Shown here: piece after piece, positions 48,118 through 56,050 of the stretch
How the letters are laid out: the number at the start of each line of letters is the position of its first letter
How positions within the stretch are numbered: the stretch's first letter is position 1
Assembly (NCBI RefSeq): GCF_001672895.1
Contig: NZ_LZKP01000157.1
Location: 1-64,000, forward strand
Direction of reading: 5' to 3'
Length of the DNA: 64,000 nucleotides
DNA from: Mycobacterium sp. E740
GTDB taxonomy: Bacteria; Actinomycetota; Actinomycetes; Mycobacteriales; Mycobacteriaceae
Notes under the pieces: model-generated
The model's input: the letters and a program-made list of their open reading frames with translations, nothing else
Databases searched by the model: none
What the model was told of the DNA's origin: nothing
Position numbers and translations under genes: made by a program

Positions 48118-48540
48118 TCAGGCGCGAATCCTGCGGCGGCGTCTGGTCGGGTCGCGCTGCCCGGCCAGGGTCAACCCGAGGATGATCATGATCACGGCGA
48201 ACGCGAACGGCATCCACTCGAACGCGCGCGCCACGGCCATCGCGTGCGCCCACAGCACGACGTACACCAGGCCGCCGCCGAGGAAGTAGGCCCGCGCCGC
48301 CGCGTACGAGCGGGCCATCACCAGCCCGAGCACGCCGATCACCACGTTGACCGTGTTGTACACGCCGGACACCGCGAACACGCCGAACAGGCTGGCGCCG
48401 GATTCGTGGCCGACCCACGCCAGGCGGTCGTAGTTGTGCGTGACGCCCGGGACGAACCCGAGCACACCGAGCGCGATCAACACCGGACCCATGAACAGCG
48501 CCGCGGCCTGCACGGCCATGTACTTCGGGGCCTTCGCCAT
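48118..48540 (-). CDS. DUF4383 family membrane protein 1
   Basis: A 140 aa protein with four predicted helices (about 9-30, 50-75, 82-100, 105-125) and a strongly basic C-terminus (DPTRRRRRIRA). Like its neighbour it carries LIALGVLGFVPGVTHNYD and a SLFGVFAVSGVYNTVNVVIGVLGL block. The family has no known function. It lies 158 bp upstream of the narK ATG on the same strand. The gap holds no clear DosR box. Confidence 0.82.
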   Translation of the reverse strand: MAKAPKYMAVQAAALFMGPVLIALGVLGFVPGVTHNYDRLAWVGHESGASLFGVFAVSGVYNTVNVVIGVLGLVMARSYAAARAYFLGGGLVYVVLWAHAMAVARAFEWMPFAFAVIMIILGLTLAGQRDPTRRRRRIRA

Positions 48541-48621
48541 CCTCGCCTCCGCCCCCGTCGTTATTGACGTATGCGCAGGTGATACCCCTCGAGCGCGGCC
48601 GCTAACCGGGCGTCGTCGGCG

Positions 48622-49107
48622 TCAGCGGGTGTTGCGGTTCAGTCGCGCATTCGTATCGCCGACCCGACGTGACAGCAACACGCCCAGGCCGATCATGCCG
48701 ATCGCGAGCGCCAGGTGCAGCCAGTTGTCGGCGGTGTTGACCGGCACGAAGTTCGCCGCGCTGTCGTAGTTGATGACGATGCCGTAGATCACCAGGACCA
48801 CGTAGATGATGCCGCCACCGATCAGGAAGTTCCGGGCGCCGTTGAACGTCCGGGCCATCAGCAGGCCGGCCACGCCGAACGCGAGATGCACGATGTTGTG
48901 CAGGATCGAGACGTTGAAGATGCCGAGCAGGTGAGCGTCCGAGTGGTGGCTGGCGAAGGTCATGGTGTCGTAGTTCGTCGTGATACCCGGGATGAAGCCC
49001 AGGATGCCGACGAGCAGGAATACCGCGCCGACGGCCAGTGCCGCCTTCTGAATGGGTGCGTCGTATCGTGACGCCGCGGTGCGACCCGGCGGGTGACTGC
49101 TGACCAT
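48622..49107 (-). CDS. DUF4383 family membrane protein 2
   Basis: A 161 aa paralogue of the 48118-48540 product. It shows VGILGFIPGITTNYD, SDAHLLGIFNVSILHNIVHLAFGVAGLLMAR and four predicted helices. His-rich patches (SHHSDAH, ILHNIVH) in the first half could bind metal or heme, but this is speculation. ATG 49107 has AAAGGAA as ribosome site. A small hairpin (CTCGG/CCGAG) lies just before that site. It lies between the metallothionein-like microprotein and the first DUF4383 gene, all on the minus strand. Confidence 0.82.
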   Translation of the reverse strand: MVSSHPPGRTAASRYDAPIQKAALAVGAVFLLVGILGFIPGITTNYDTMTFASHHSDAHLLGIFNVSILHNIVHLAFGVAGLLMARTFNGARNFLIGGGIIYVVLVIYGIVINYDSAANFVPVNTADNWLHLALAIGMIGLGVLLSRRVGDTNARLNRNTR

Positions 49108-49170
49108 GGTTGTTCCTTTCCTCGGGTGAGCCGAGAACTACCCGGGGAAAGATGATGCAAACGTGAAGTG

Positions 49171-49278
49171 TTACTTCTTGATGTAGCAGTTGGGCGGGTT
49201 GCCGCAGTGATGGCCTTGGTCGCACTTGTGACAGTGGCAGGTGCAGCCGCTCTTGGTTCTGACCGCTGGTGTACCCAT
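49171..49278 (-). CDS. Metallothionein-like Cys/His-rich microprotein (35 aa)
   Basis: A 35-residue open frame with ATG 49278 and TAA 49171. A good ribosome site AAGGGAG lies about 10 nt before the ATG. The product has six Cys (12, 14, 16, 19, 25, 31) and four His (15, 17, 23, 24), clustered as GCTCHCHKCDQGHHCG and ending NPPNCYIKK. Over a quarter of the residues are potential soft-metal ligands, as in bacterial metallothioneins that bind Cu(I), Zn or Cd. It does not resemble MymT as I recall that sequence. Downstream are the DUF4383 genes; upstream lies a 98-bp gap after prpE with an AT-rich repeat. Expression is unproven. Confidence 0.72.
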   Translation of the reverse strand: MGTPAVRTKSGCTCHCHKCDQGHHCGNPPNCYIKK

Positions 49279-49345
49279 CGCAGATCAACTCCCTTGGTTG
49301 TGACGTCCGTGGCACGTCGGCGAATTCACGGGCGTGACATCGAAT

Positions 49346-49361
49346 ATATGCCGATATGACG
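49346..49361. promoter_or_regulatory. AT-rich direct repeat upstream of the microprotein gene
   Basis: ATATGCCG (49346-49353) and ATATGACG (49354-49361) are tandem copies of ATATGNCG, flanked by CATCG and CGATG. It is the most AT-rich patch of this gap and lies about 68 bp before the microprotein ATG. It could hold the promoter or a metal-regulator site. Confidence 0.35.
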
Positions 49362-49376
49362 ATGTCTGCGGGCGCC

Positions 49377-51257
49377 TCAAGCGGGGCCGCCCTGCAGGAT
49401 CGGCTTGAGCGCATCGAGCACCGTCGGGTCCTCGATCGTCGACGGGACCGGTTCGTCACGTCCTTCGGCGATGCCGCGCATCGTCTTGCGCAGGATCTTG
49501 CCGGAGCGGGTCTTCGGTAGCGCCGGCACGATGTCGACGATCTTCAGAGATGCCACCGCGCCGATGTTCTCGCGCACCGCCTCGACGAGTTCCCCGGCCA
49601 ACCCGTCAACCTGAGCACCGGCCTTGAGCACGACGAAGCCCCGGGGCACCTGGCCTTTGATCTCGTCGCTCACGCCGATGACCGCGCACTCGGCGACCGC
49701 CGGATGGGCCGCCAGTACCGCCTCGATCGATCCCGTCGACAGCCGGTGCCCGGCGACGTTGATCACGTCATCGGTCCGTCCCATCACGAACAGCAAGCCG
49801 TCTTCGTCGACGTATCCGCCGTCGCCAGTGAGGTAATAGCCGGGGAACGCCGACAGATAGGAGGCGACGTAGCGGTCGTCGTCGCCCCACAGTGTCGGCA
49901 GCGTGCCCGGCGGCAGCGGCAGTCGCACGCAGATCGATCCCTCTTCGTTCGGCCGGCACTCCGAGCCGTCCGGGTGCAGGATCCGGACGTCGTAGCCAGG
50001 CATCGCCACCGCTGCCGATCCCGGCTTGATGTGTTGCGGCTCAAGGCCCATCGGGTTGGCCGCGATCGACCAGCCCGTCTCCGTCTGCCACCAGTGGTCG
50101 ACGACGGGGACGCCGAGTTTCTCCGAAGCCCAGTGGTACGTGCCGGGGTCGAGGCGTTCGCCGGCCTGGAACAGATACCGCAGCGCGGACAGGTCGTGCT
50201 TGCCGACGTGGACGCCGTCGGGGTCCTCTTTCTTGATCGCCCGGATCGCGGTCGGTGCGGTGAACATCGCCTTGACTCGATGCTCGGCGGCGACGCGCCA
50301 GAACGCCCCGGCATCCGGCGTGCCAACGGGTTTGCCTTCGTAGAGCACCGTCGTCGCACCCAGCAGCAGCGGTCCGTAGACGATGTAGGAATGGCCGACC
50401 ACCCAACCGACGTCGGAGGCCGCCCAGAACACGTCGCCGGGATGGGTGTCGTAGATGTTGCGCATGCTCCACAGCAGCGCAACGGCATGCCCGCCGTTGT
50501 CCCGAAGAATGCCTTTGGGTTTGCCCGTGGTGCCGGAGGTGTAGAGCACGTACAGCGGATCGGTGGCGGCCATCGGAACCGGGCCGACGGGCTCGGCGTC
50601 GGCCATGAGCTCTTGCCAGTCGTGGTCGCGGTTCGGGATCAACTCGCAGTGCCGGTGATCGCGCTGCAGGACAACGCAATTGGGGGTTCGGTGCTCGGCC
50701 ATCTGCAGTGCCGCGTCGAGCATCGGCTTGTATTCGACGGTGCGCGTCGGTTCGACACCGCACGACGCCGAGACGACGACGGAGGGGCGGGCGTCGTCGA
50801 TGCGCGCGGCGAGTTCGTGTGCGGCGAACCCGCCGAACACCACCGAGTGGATCGCACCCAGCCGGGCGCACGCCAGCATCGCTATCGCCGCTTCGGGCAC
50901 CATGGGCAGATAGATGACGACGCGGTCGCCCTTGCCGACGCCGAGATTTCGCAGCACACCGGCGAATCTGGCTGTCTCGTCGAGCAATTCGCGGTAGGTG
51001 TAGGTGCGTTTGGACCCGGTGACCGGCGAGTCGTAGATCAGCGCCGGCTGGTCGGAGCGGCCGTCTTCGACGTGCCGGTCGAGTGCGTTGGCGCACGTGT
51101 TCAGCTCCCCGTCGGGGAACCAGCGGTAGAACGGCGGGTTGGAGTCGTCGAGGATCTGCTGCGGCTCGCGGATCCAGGTCACCGCGTGCGCGGCGTCTGC
51201 CCAGAATGCTTGCGGATCGGCGATGCTCGCGTCGAACAGTGCTCGGTATCCGGCCAT
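49377..51257 (-). CDS. prpE: Propionyl-CoA/acetyl-CoA synthetase (PrpE-like)
   Basis: An AMP-forming acyl-CoA synthetase for short acids. The 626 aa protein begins YRALFDASIADPQAFWADAAHAVTW and has PPFYRWFPDGELNTCANALDRHV, a start pattern typical of propionate-CoA ligases rather than Acs. The P-loop is LYTSGTTGKPKGI, the adenylation motif is WWQTETGW and the catalytic Lys is in LPKTRSGKILRKT. Propionate is the likely substrate, acetate a possible one. ATG 51257 is divergent from the hydrolase gene by 34 bp. Confidence 0.9.
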   Translation of the reverse strand: MAGYRALFDASIADPQAFWADAAHAVTWIREPQQILDDSNPPFYRWFPDGELNTCANALDRHVEDGRSDQPALIYDSPVTGSKRTYTYRELLDETARFAGVLRNLGVGKGDRVVIYLPMVPEAAIAMLACARLGAIHSVVFGGFAAHELAARIDDARPSVVVSASCGVEPTRTVEYKPMLDAALQMAEHRTPNCVVLQRDHRHCELIPNRDHDWQELMADAEPVGPVPMAATDPLYVLYTSGTTGKPKGILRDNGGHAVALLWSMRNIYDTHPGDVFWAASDVGWVVGHSYIVYGPLLLGATTVLYEGKPVGTPDAGAFWRVAAEHRVKAMFTAPTAIRAIKKEDPDGVHVGKHDLSALRYLFQAGERLDPGTYHWASEKLGVPVVDHWWQTETGWSIAANPMGLEPQHIKPGSAAVAMPGYDVRILHPDGSECRPNEEGSICVRLPLPPGTLPTLWGDDDRYVASYLSAFPGYYLTGDGGYVDEDGLLFVMGRTDDVINVAGHRLSTGSIEAVLAAHPAVAECAVIGVSDEIKGQVPRGFVVLKAGAQVDGLAGELVEAVRENIGAVASLKIVDIVPALPKTRSGKILRKTMRGIAEGRDEPVPSTIEDPTVLDALKPILQGGPA

Positions 51258-51279
51258 ATCGGAACGGTAGCGCGACGCC

Positions 51280-51285
51280 TATAGT
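51280..51285 (+). promoter_or_regulatory. -10 box of a leaderless promoter for the 51292 hydrolase
   Basis: TATAGT ends 6 nt before the ATG at 51292, so transcription should start at or next to the first base of the start codon. There is no ribosome site in the 34-bp gap, consistent with a leaderless message. Confidence 0.55.
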
Positions 51286-51291
51286 CCCGTT

Positions 51292-52152
51292 ATGACTTCT
51301 GCGCCCCCGCCGATCGAAGGGGCGCGGCGATCTTTCGTCGACGCCCGCGGCGTGCACTTCCACGTCACCGAAGCCGGTCCCGCCGACGGGCGTCCCGTCG
51401 TGGCGTTGCACGGCTGGCCGCAACATCATTGGGTGTATCGGGACCTGCTGGCCGATCCGCCCGAAGGCTTGCGCATCATCGCCCCGGACCTGCCCGGCTT
51501 CGGCTGGTCCGGGCCCGCGCCGCACCGGTGGAAGAAGGACGACGTGGCCGCCGACGTGCTGGCGCTCCTCGATGCGCTCGGCCTCGAGCGCGTGTTGCTG
51601 GTCGGCCATGACTGGGGTGCCTATGCCGGATACCGCATGGTGTTGTCGGAGCCGCAGCGCTTCGACGGCTATCTGCCGATGAACATGGCACACCCCTGGG
51701 TGAGGCCCCGCGTCGTGGCCCCGCACCTGTGGCGGTTCTGGTACCAGGTGCCGATGGCGACCTTCGGCGTGCCGGTGCAGCGGCACACCCCCTTCGTGGC
51801 ACTGGCGTTCAGGATCGCGTCTGAGCTGGACCCCGAGACCGCCAGGGTCTACGTGGACCGCTTCCGGGACCCGGTGGTCGCGCGCGCCGGCAGGGACGCG
51901 TACCGCAGCTTCCTGCTGAGCGAGCTGCCCGCCGCAGGCTTCGGCCCGCCTCCGCCGCGGGCGACGGTGCCGATCCGGTGCCTGTTCGGGCTCCGCGACA
52001 CCGCGGTCCATCCGTCGCTCGCCGCGGAGGAGACGGCCGACGCGGACGACTACCAACTCGACGCGGTCGACGCCAGCCATTTCGTCGTCGACGAGCGACC
52101 GGATCTGGTGCGCGCGAAGCTGATCGCCTTGGCGGAGGAGACGCGCCGCTAA
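51292..52152 (+). CDS. Epoxide hydrolase/haloalkane dehalogenase-like alpha/beta hydrolase
   Basis: A 286 aa alpha/beta hydrolase. The oxyanion motif is LHGWPQHHW. The nucleophile elbow is VGHDWGAYAGY, with Asp as nucleophile, as in epoxide hydrolases and dehalogenases. LFGLRDTAVHP carries the acid, and DASHFVVDERPD the catalytic His. The HGWP motif and absence of a halide-binding Trp pair I can identify favour an epoxide hydrolase, but substrate is open. It is divergent from prpE and followed by the HNH gene 75 bp later. Confidence 0.85.
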   Translation: MTSAPPPIEGARRSFVDARGVHFHVTEAGPADGRPVVALHGWPQHHWVYRDLLADPPEGLRIIAPDLPGFGWSGPAPHRWKKDDVAADVLALLDALGLERVLLVGHDWGAYAGYRMVLSEPQRFDGYLPMNMAHPWVRPRVVAPHLWRFWYQVPMATFGVPVQRHTPFVALAFRIASELDPETARVYVDRFRDPVVARAGRDAYRSFLLSELPAAGFGPPPPRATVPIRCLFGLRDTAVHPSLAAEETADADDYQLDAVDASHFVVDERPDLVRAKLIALAEETRR

Positions 52153-52209
52153 ACCCCTTGTGCCTCTTTGGTTTCAGTGGTCACACATGCGGGTGGACTT
52201 GTCGGTGAC

Positions 52210-52225
52210 TCGAACTAGTGTTCGG
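52210..52225 (+). promoter_or_regulatory. LexA SOS box upstream of the HNH gene
   Basis: TCGAACTAGTGTTCGG matches the mycobacterial LexA consensus TCGAAC-n4-GTTCGA with a single mismatch at the last base. It ends 2 bp before the ATG 52228. TAGTGT inside it (52216-52221) could be a -10 box placed for a leaderless transcript, so LexA would directly block the polymerase. Confidence 0.8.
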
Positions 52226-52227
52226 GT

Positions 52228-53604
52228 ATGTCGTTGGACCGGATCAGTGCACGCATCGCGGACATGTCCGCTGAGCTGGGTGCCTTGCTGTCCGAGTCGT
52301 TCGATGCGCTGAGCACCGCCGAGCAGTTCGCGGTGACCGCCCAGTGGGAGAGCTTCACGCGCGCGCAGGCCGCGCTGGGGCACCGGATGGTCGCCGCGCT
52401 CGAGCGGGCGCCGGTGGCCGAGCTGGGTGAGCCCAGCACTGCCGCGGCGTTGACGGTGTTGCTGCGAATCTCCAAGACCGATGCCGCCAAGCGGGTCAAG
52501 GAGGCACACGAGTTGGCGCCGCGCCGCGCGATGACCGGTGAAGTGCTGGAACCGGTGCTCGCGCAGACCGCGGCCGCGCAGGCGCGTGGTGAGATCGGTG
52601 TGGAACACGTGCGGGTCATCCGCAATTTCTTCGACAAGCAGGTGCCCGCGTCAGTCGGATTTGACGTACGCGAGGCCGCGGAGGCGCACCTGGCCGAGAT
52701 CGCGGCCCGCCACACGCCCGAGGAGTTGCGCCAGGCCGCCACACGGTTGGCTCACCTATTGGATCAGGACGGTGACTTCTCCGATGAGCTGCGCGCGCGT
52801 AAGCGGTGGCTGAAGTTTGGACCGCAGCAGAGCGACGGCATGCGCGAGGTGCGTGGACTGCTCGATCCGGCGACCGGTGCGGCGCTCGAAGCCATGCTGG
52901 CCAAGGCCGCCGCCCCGGGGAGGAACAACCCCGACGACGAGATCCCGTGCGTGGACGGTGAGCCCTCGGCTGAGGCCGTTCAGTCGGACGTGCGCTCGGT
53001 CGGGCAGCGCAATCATGATGCGTTGAACGCGATGTGCCGTGCGCTCTTGGCCTCCGGGCAGTTGGGTTCGCACAACGGGTTGCCGGCCACGATCGTCATC
53101 ACCGCCACCTTGCAGGAACTCGAAGCCGGGACCGGCCACGGCATCACCGGCGGCGGCAGCTTGGTGCCGATGAGCGAAGTGATTCGCCAGGCGGCGGCCG
53201 CGCATCACTATCTGGCGGTGTTCGACAAACACACCGAAGAGCCGCTGTACCTCGGTCGGACCAAACGCTTGGCGAACAGAGCGCAGCGGATCGTGTTGTA
53301 TGCCAGGGACCGCGGGTGCACCCGCCCGGGATGTACGGCGCCCGCCTATCAGTGCCAGGTGCATCACGCGAGCGAGGACTGGGCTGCGGGCGGCCGGACT
53401 GACATCACCGAGCTGACACTGGCGTGCGGGCCCGACAATCGCCGCGTGAAGCCCGGCGGGTGGCGGACCCGAAAACGCGAAGACGGCCGCACCGAATGGC
53501 TACCGCCACCGCAACTCGACACCGGCCAGGCCCGAGTCAACAACTACCACCACCCCCAGCGCTACCTGGCTCCCGACGACGGGGACGAGAGCGGCGGCGT
53601 TTGA
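52228..53604 (+). CDS. DUF222/HNH endonuclease domain protein (13E12 repeat family)
   Basis: A 458 aa protein with an N-terminal DUF222 region (about 20-310) and a C-terminal HNH nuclease module (CTRPGCTAPAYQCQVHHASEDWAAGGRTDITELTLACGPDNRRV, near 365-410). The CxxxxC and HH...N residues are intact. The family is repeated in mycobacterial genomes as 13E12 elements, often behind SOS boxes, as here. It may move or act as a selfish endonuclease, but no inverted repeats or target duplication are visible around it. ATG 52228 is next to the SOS box. Confidence 0.92.
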   Translation: MSLDRISARIADMSAELGALLSESFDALSTAEQFAVTAQWESFTRAQAALGHRMVAALERAPVAELGEPSTAAALTVLLRISKTDAAKRVKEAHELAPRRAMTGEVLEPVLAQTAAAQARGEIGVEHVRVIRNFFDKQVPASVGFDVREAAEAHLAEIAARHTPEELRQAATRLAHLLDQDGDFSDELRARKRWLKFGPQQSDGMREVRGLLDPATGAALEAMLAKAAAPGRNNPDDEIPCVDGEPSAEAVQSDVRSVGQRNHDALNAMCRALLASGQLGSHNGLPATIVITATLQELEAGTGHGITGGGSLVPMSEVIRQAAAAHHYLAVFDKHTEEPLYLGRTKRLANRAQRIVLYARDRGCTRPGCTAPAYQCQVHHASEDWAAGGRTDITELTLACGPDNRRVKPGGWRTRKREDGRTEWLPPPQLDTGQARVNNYHHPQRYLAPDDGDESGGV

Positions 53605-53632
53605 CGCTTGCCGCGTCGGGTAGCCCGCCACC

Positions 53633-54409
53633 ATGGCACAGGCACGACCACTCGCGCTCGTCACCGGCGCCTCGAGCGGAATCGGGTTCGAGTTGGCGAA
53701 GCTGTTCGCCGACGACGGCTACGACCTCGTCGTGGCGGCTGACAGTGACGCCATCCACGCCAGCGCCGAGAAGCTCGCGACGAACGGCTGCGAAGTCCGC
53801 GCGGTACGGGCCGACCTTCGCAAGGAGGACGACGTCGACCGGCTCTACCGCACCGCCACCGAAAACGGTCGCCGGTTGGACGCGGTTGCACTGAACGCCG
53901 GCACCGGCGGCGGCGGCCGCTTCGTCGACCGGACGCTCGAAGAGGATTTCAACATCATCGACCTCAATGTCCGGGGAACCACCCAGCTGGCCAAGCGCGT
54001 GCTCACCGACATGGTGAACGCGAACTCCGGCAAGGTGCTGTTCACCTCATCCGTCGTGGCGGTGATGCCGGGCTCGTACCAGACGATCTACAACGCGTCG
54101 AAGTCGTTCGTGCAGTCGCTGGCTGAGGCGCTGCAGGACGAGCTGCGCGACACCGACGTCATGGTCACAGCGTTGATGCCGGGGCCGACCGACACCAACT
54201 TCTTCCGTCGCGCCGGCATGTTGGACACGCTCGTGGGCCGGATGCCGAAAGACGACGCCGACAAGGTCGCCAAGCAGGGGTACGACGCGCTGATGGGCGG
54301 CAAGAAGAAAGTCGTTGCCGCGTCGCCGCTTTCAAAGGGAATGGGCCTCGTGAGTCGCGTGCTCCCGGACTCCGTGAAGGCGATCTCGAACAGGCTGATC
54401 TCGAGGTGA
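53633..54409 (+). CDS. Short-chain dehydrogenase/reductase 2
   Basis: A 258 aa classical SDR. The cofactor motif TGASSGIG is at 11-18, NAG at 88-90 (preceded by Leu instead of the usual Asn), Ser140 in FTSSVVAV, and Tyr153/Lys157 in YNASK. The acidic region after strand 2 (AADSD) points to NAD rather than NADP. ATG 53633 lies 28 bp after the HNH gene. Its stop overlaps the start of the FAD oxidoreductase gene (GTGA), so the two probably act together. Confidence 0.9.
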   Translation: MAQARPLALVTGASSGIGFELAKLFADDGYDLVVAADSDAIHASAEKLATNGCEVRAVRADLRKEDDVDRLYRTATENGRRLDAVALNAGTGGGGRFVDRTLEEDFNIIDLNVRGTTQLAKRVLTDMVNANSGKVLFTSSVVAVMPGSYQTIYNASKSFVQSLAEALQDELRDTDVMVTALMPGPTDTNFFRRAGMLDTLVGRMPKDDADKVAKQGYDALMGGKKKVVAASPLSKGMGLVSRVLPDSVKAISNRLISR

Positions 54410-56001
54410 GTCTCCCACCGACCGCTGACGCAGTGGTGATCGGAGCCGGCCACAATGGTCTGGTCGCCGCCGCGATGCTCGCCGACGCGGGCTGGGACGT
54501 GCTCGTCCTGGAAGCACAGCAGCAGCCAGGCGGCGCGGTGAAGAGCGCCGAACTGTTCCCCGGTTACGTCAGCGACCTGTACAGCGCGTTCTATCCACTG
54601 TCGGTCACGTCTCCGGCCCTGACGGCGCTGCATCTCGAAGACCACGGGCTGCGCTGGTCGCACTCACCCGCTGTCGTTGGCCACGCGCGCTCGGCCGACG
54701 ACGACGACGCGCCGCTGATCTGGCGCGACATCGACCGCACCGCAGAAGATCTCGAGCGGCGGACGCCAGGTGACGGGGCGCGCTGGCGTGAGCTGTTCAC
54801 CCAGTGGCAGCGCATCAAAGAGCCGCTACTGGAGACGTTGTTCGCACCGTTTCCGCCGATGCGCGGAGCGGTCGGCCTGCTCCGCGAGCTGGGGACCGCC
54901 GAGGCGCTGCGGTTGGCGCACCTGATGCTGCTGCCCGCCGGCGTGATGGCCGAGAACCTGTTCGACGGCGAGGCCGCGCGACTGTTGTTGTTGGGCAACG
55001 CAATGCACGCCGACGTTCCGATTGATGCCCCAGGCAGCGGCGTCATGGGTTACATGCTGATCATGATGGCCCAGGACGGGGGTTTCCCCGTCCCGGTCGG
55101 CGGTGCCGGGCAGCTGGCGGCGGCGCTGGTGAACCGGGCCACGTCGGCGGGCGCCCAGATCCGGTGCGGGCAGCAGGTCGACGGCATCGACGTCCGCGGC
55201 CGCCGCGCGGTGTCCGTTCGCACGGCCGGCGGCGAAGCCGTGCGGGTGCGCCGGGCGGTGATCGCCGACACCTCGGCGCCGATGCTCTACGGCCGGCTGC
55301 TCCCCGCCCACGAACTTCCCAAGTCCGTGCTGGAGAGCATCGACCGCTTCGTCTGGGACACACCGGTGTTGAAGATCAACTACGCGCTGGACGCGCCGAT
55401 CCCGTGGCGTTCCAAGAGCCTCAGTGAAGCCGGAACCGTGCACATCGGCGCGGACCACGACGGGCTGATCCGGTGGATGGCCGACCTGAACACCGGCACC
55501 GTGCCGCTGCACCCGTTCATGCTGTTCGGCCAGATGACGACGTCCGATCCGACCCGCTCGCCCGAAGGCACCGAAAGCGCCTGGGCGTATACGCATCTGC
55601 CGCGCGGTGTCGCCGACGACGCATCCGCCGATCAGCTGTCCGTCGCCGTGGACATGGTTTTGGAGAAGCATGCGCCCGGATTCGGAGACCACATCGTGGG
55701 CAAGACGATCCAGCGGCCGTCGGACCTCGAGGCCAGCGACGCCAACCTGCACGCCGGTGCGGTCAACGGCGGTACGTCGCAGTTGTTCCAGCAGTTGATC
55801 TTCCGGCCGTTTCCCGGCTTCGGCGGCGCCGAAACGCCGATCGAGAACGTGTATCTCGGCAGCGCCGGTGCGTCGCCGGGCGGGGGAGTGCACGGTGTCT
55901 GCGGACGCAACGCCGCGCGTGCCGCACTCGCGGGTGCGGGGCGGCTGGGTTGGCCTCGGCGTCAGCTCAACCGCGCGGTCCTGTCGCTGCTGACGCGATG
56001 A
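54406..56001 (+). CDS. Phytoene-desaturase-like FAD-dependent oxidoreductase
   Basis: A 531 aa flavoprotein of the NAD(P)/FAD-dependent amine-oxidase/CrtI-like superfamily. The N-terminal dinucleotide site is DAVVIGAGHNGLVAAAMLADAGWDVLVLEAQQQPGG. The substrate region includes FPVPVGGAGQLAAAL, and the C-terminal FAD-binding part is YLGSAGASPGGGVHGVCGRNAA. It resembles pyridine-nucleotide-disulphide domain-containing 2 (PYROXD2)-type proteins more than carotenoid desaturases; no crt genes are nearby. GTG 54406 overlaps the SDR stop. Substrate unknown. Confidence 0.85.
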   Translation: MSLPPTADAVVIGAGHNGLVAAAMLADAGWDVLVLEAQQQPGGAVKSAELFPGYVSDLYSAFYPLSVTSPALTALHLEDHGLRWSHSPAVVGHARSADDDDAPLIWRDIDRTAEDLERRTPGDGARWRELFTQWQRIKEPLLETLFAPFPPMRGAVGLLRELGTAEALRLAHLMLLPAGVMAENLFDGEAARLLLLGNAMHADVPIDAPGSGVMGYMLIMMAQDGGFPVPVGGAGQLAAALVNRATSAGAQIRCGQQVDGIDVRGRRAVSVRTAGGEAVRVRRAVIADTSAPMLYGRLLPAHELPKSVLESIDRFVWDTPVLKINYALDAPIPWRSKSLSEAGTVHIGADHDGLIRWMADLNTGTVPLHPFMLFGQMTTSDPTRSPEGTESAWAYTHLPRGVADDASADQLSVAVDMVLEKHAPGFGDHIVGKTIQRPSDLEASDANLHAGAVNGGTSQLFQQLIFRPFPGFGGAETPIENVYLGSAGASPGGGVHGVCGRNAARAALAGAGRLGWPRRQLNRAVLSLLTR

Positions 56002-56050
56002 ACCGGTGAGCGACAAGAACCTGCTGGACATCCGTACTTGACCACGATGC

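Noticed and set aside
51990..53640. Mobile element boundaries around the HNH/DUF222 gene
   Set aside because: I looked for terminal inverted repeats or a short target duplication on both sides and saw none.
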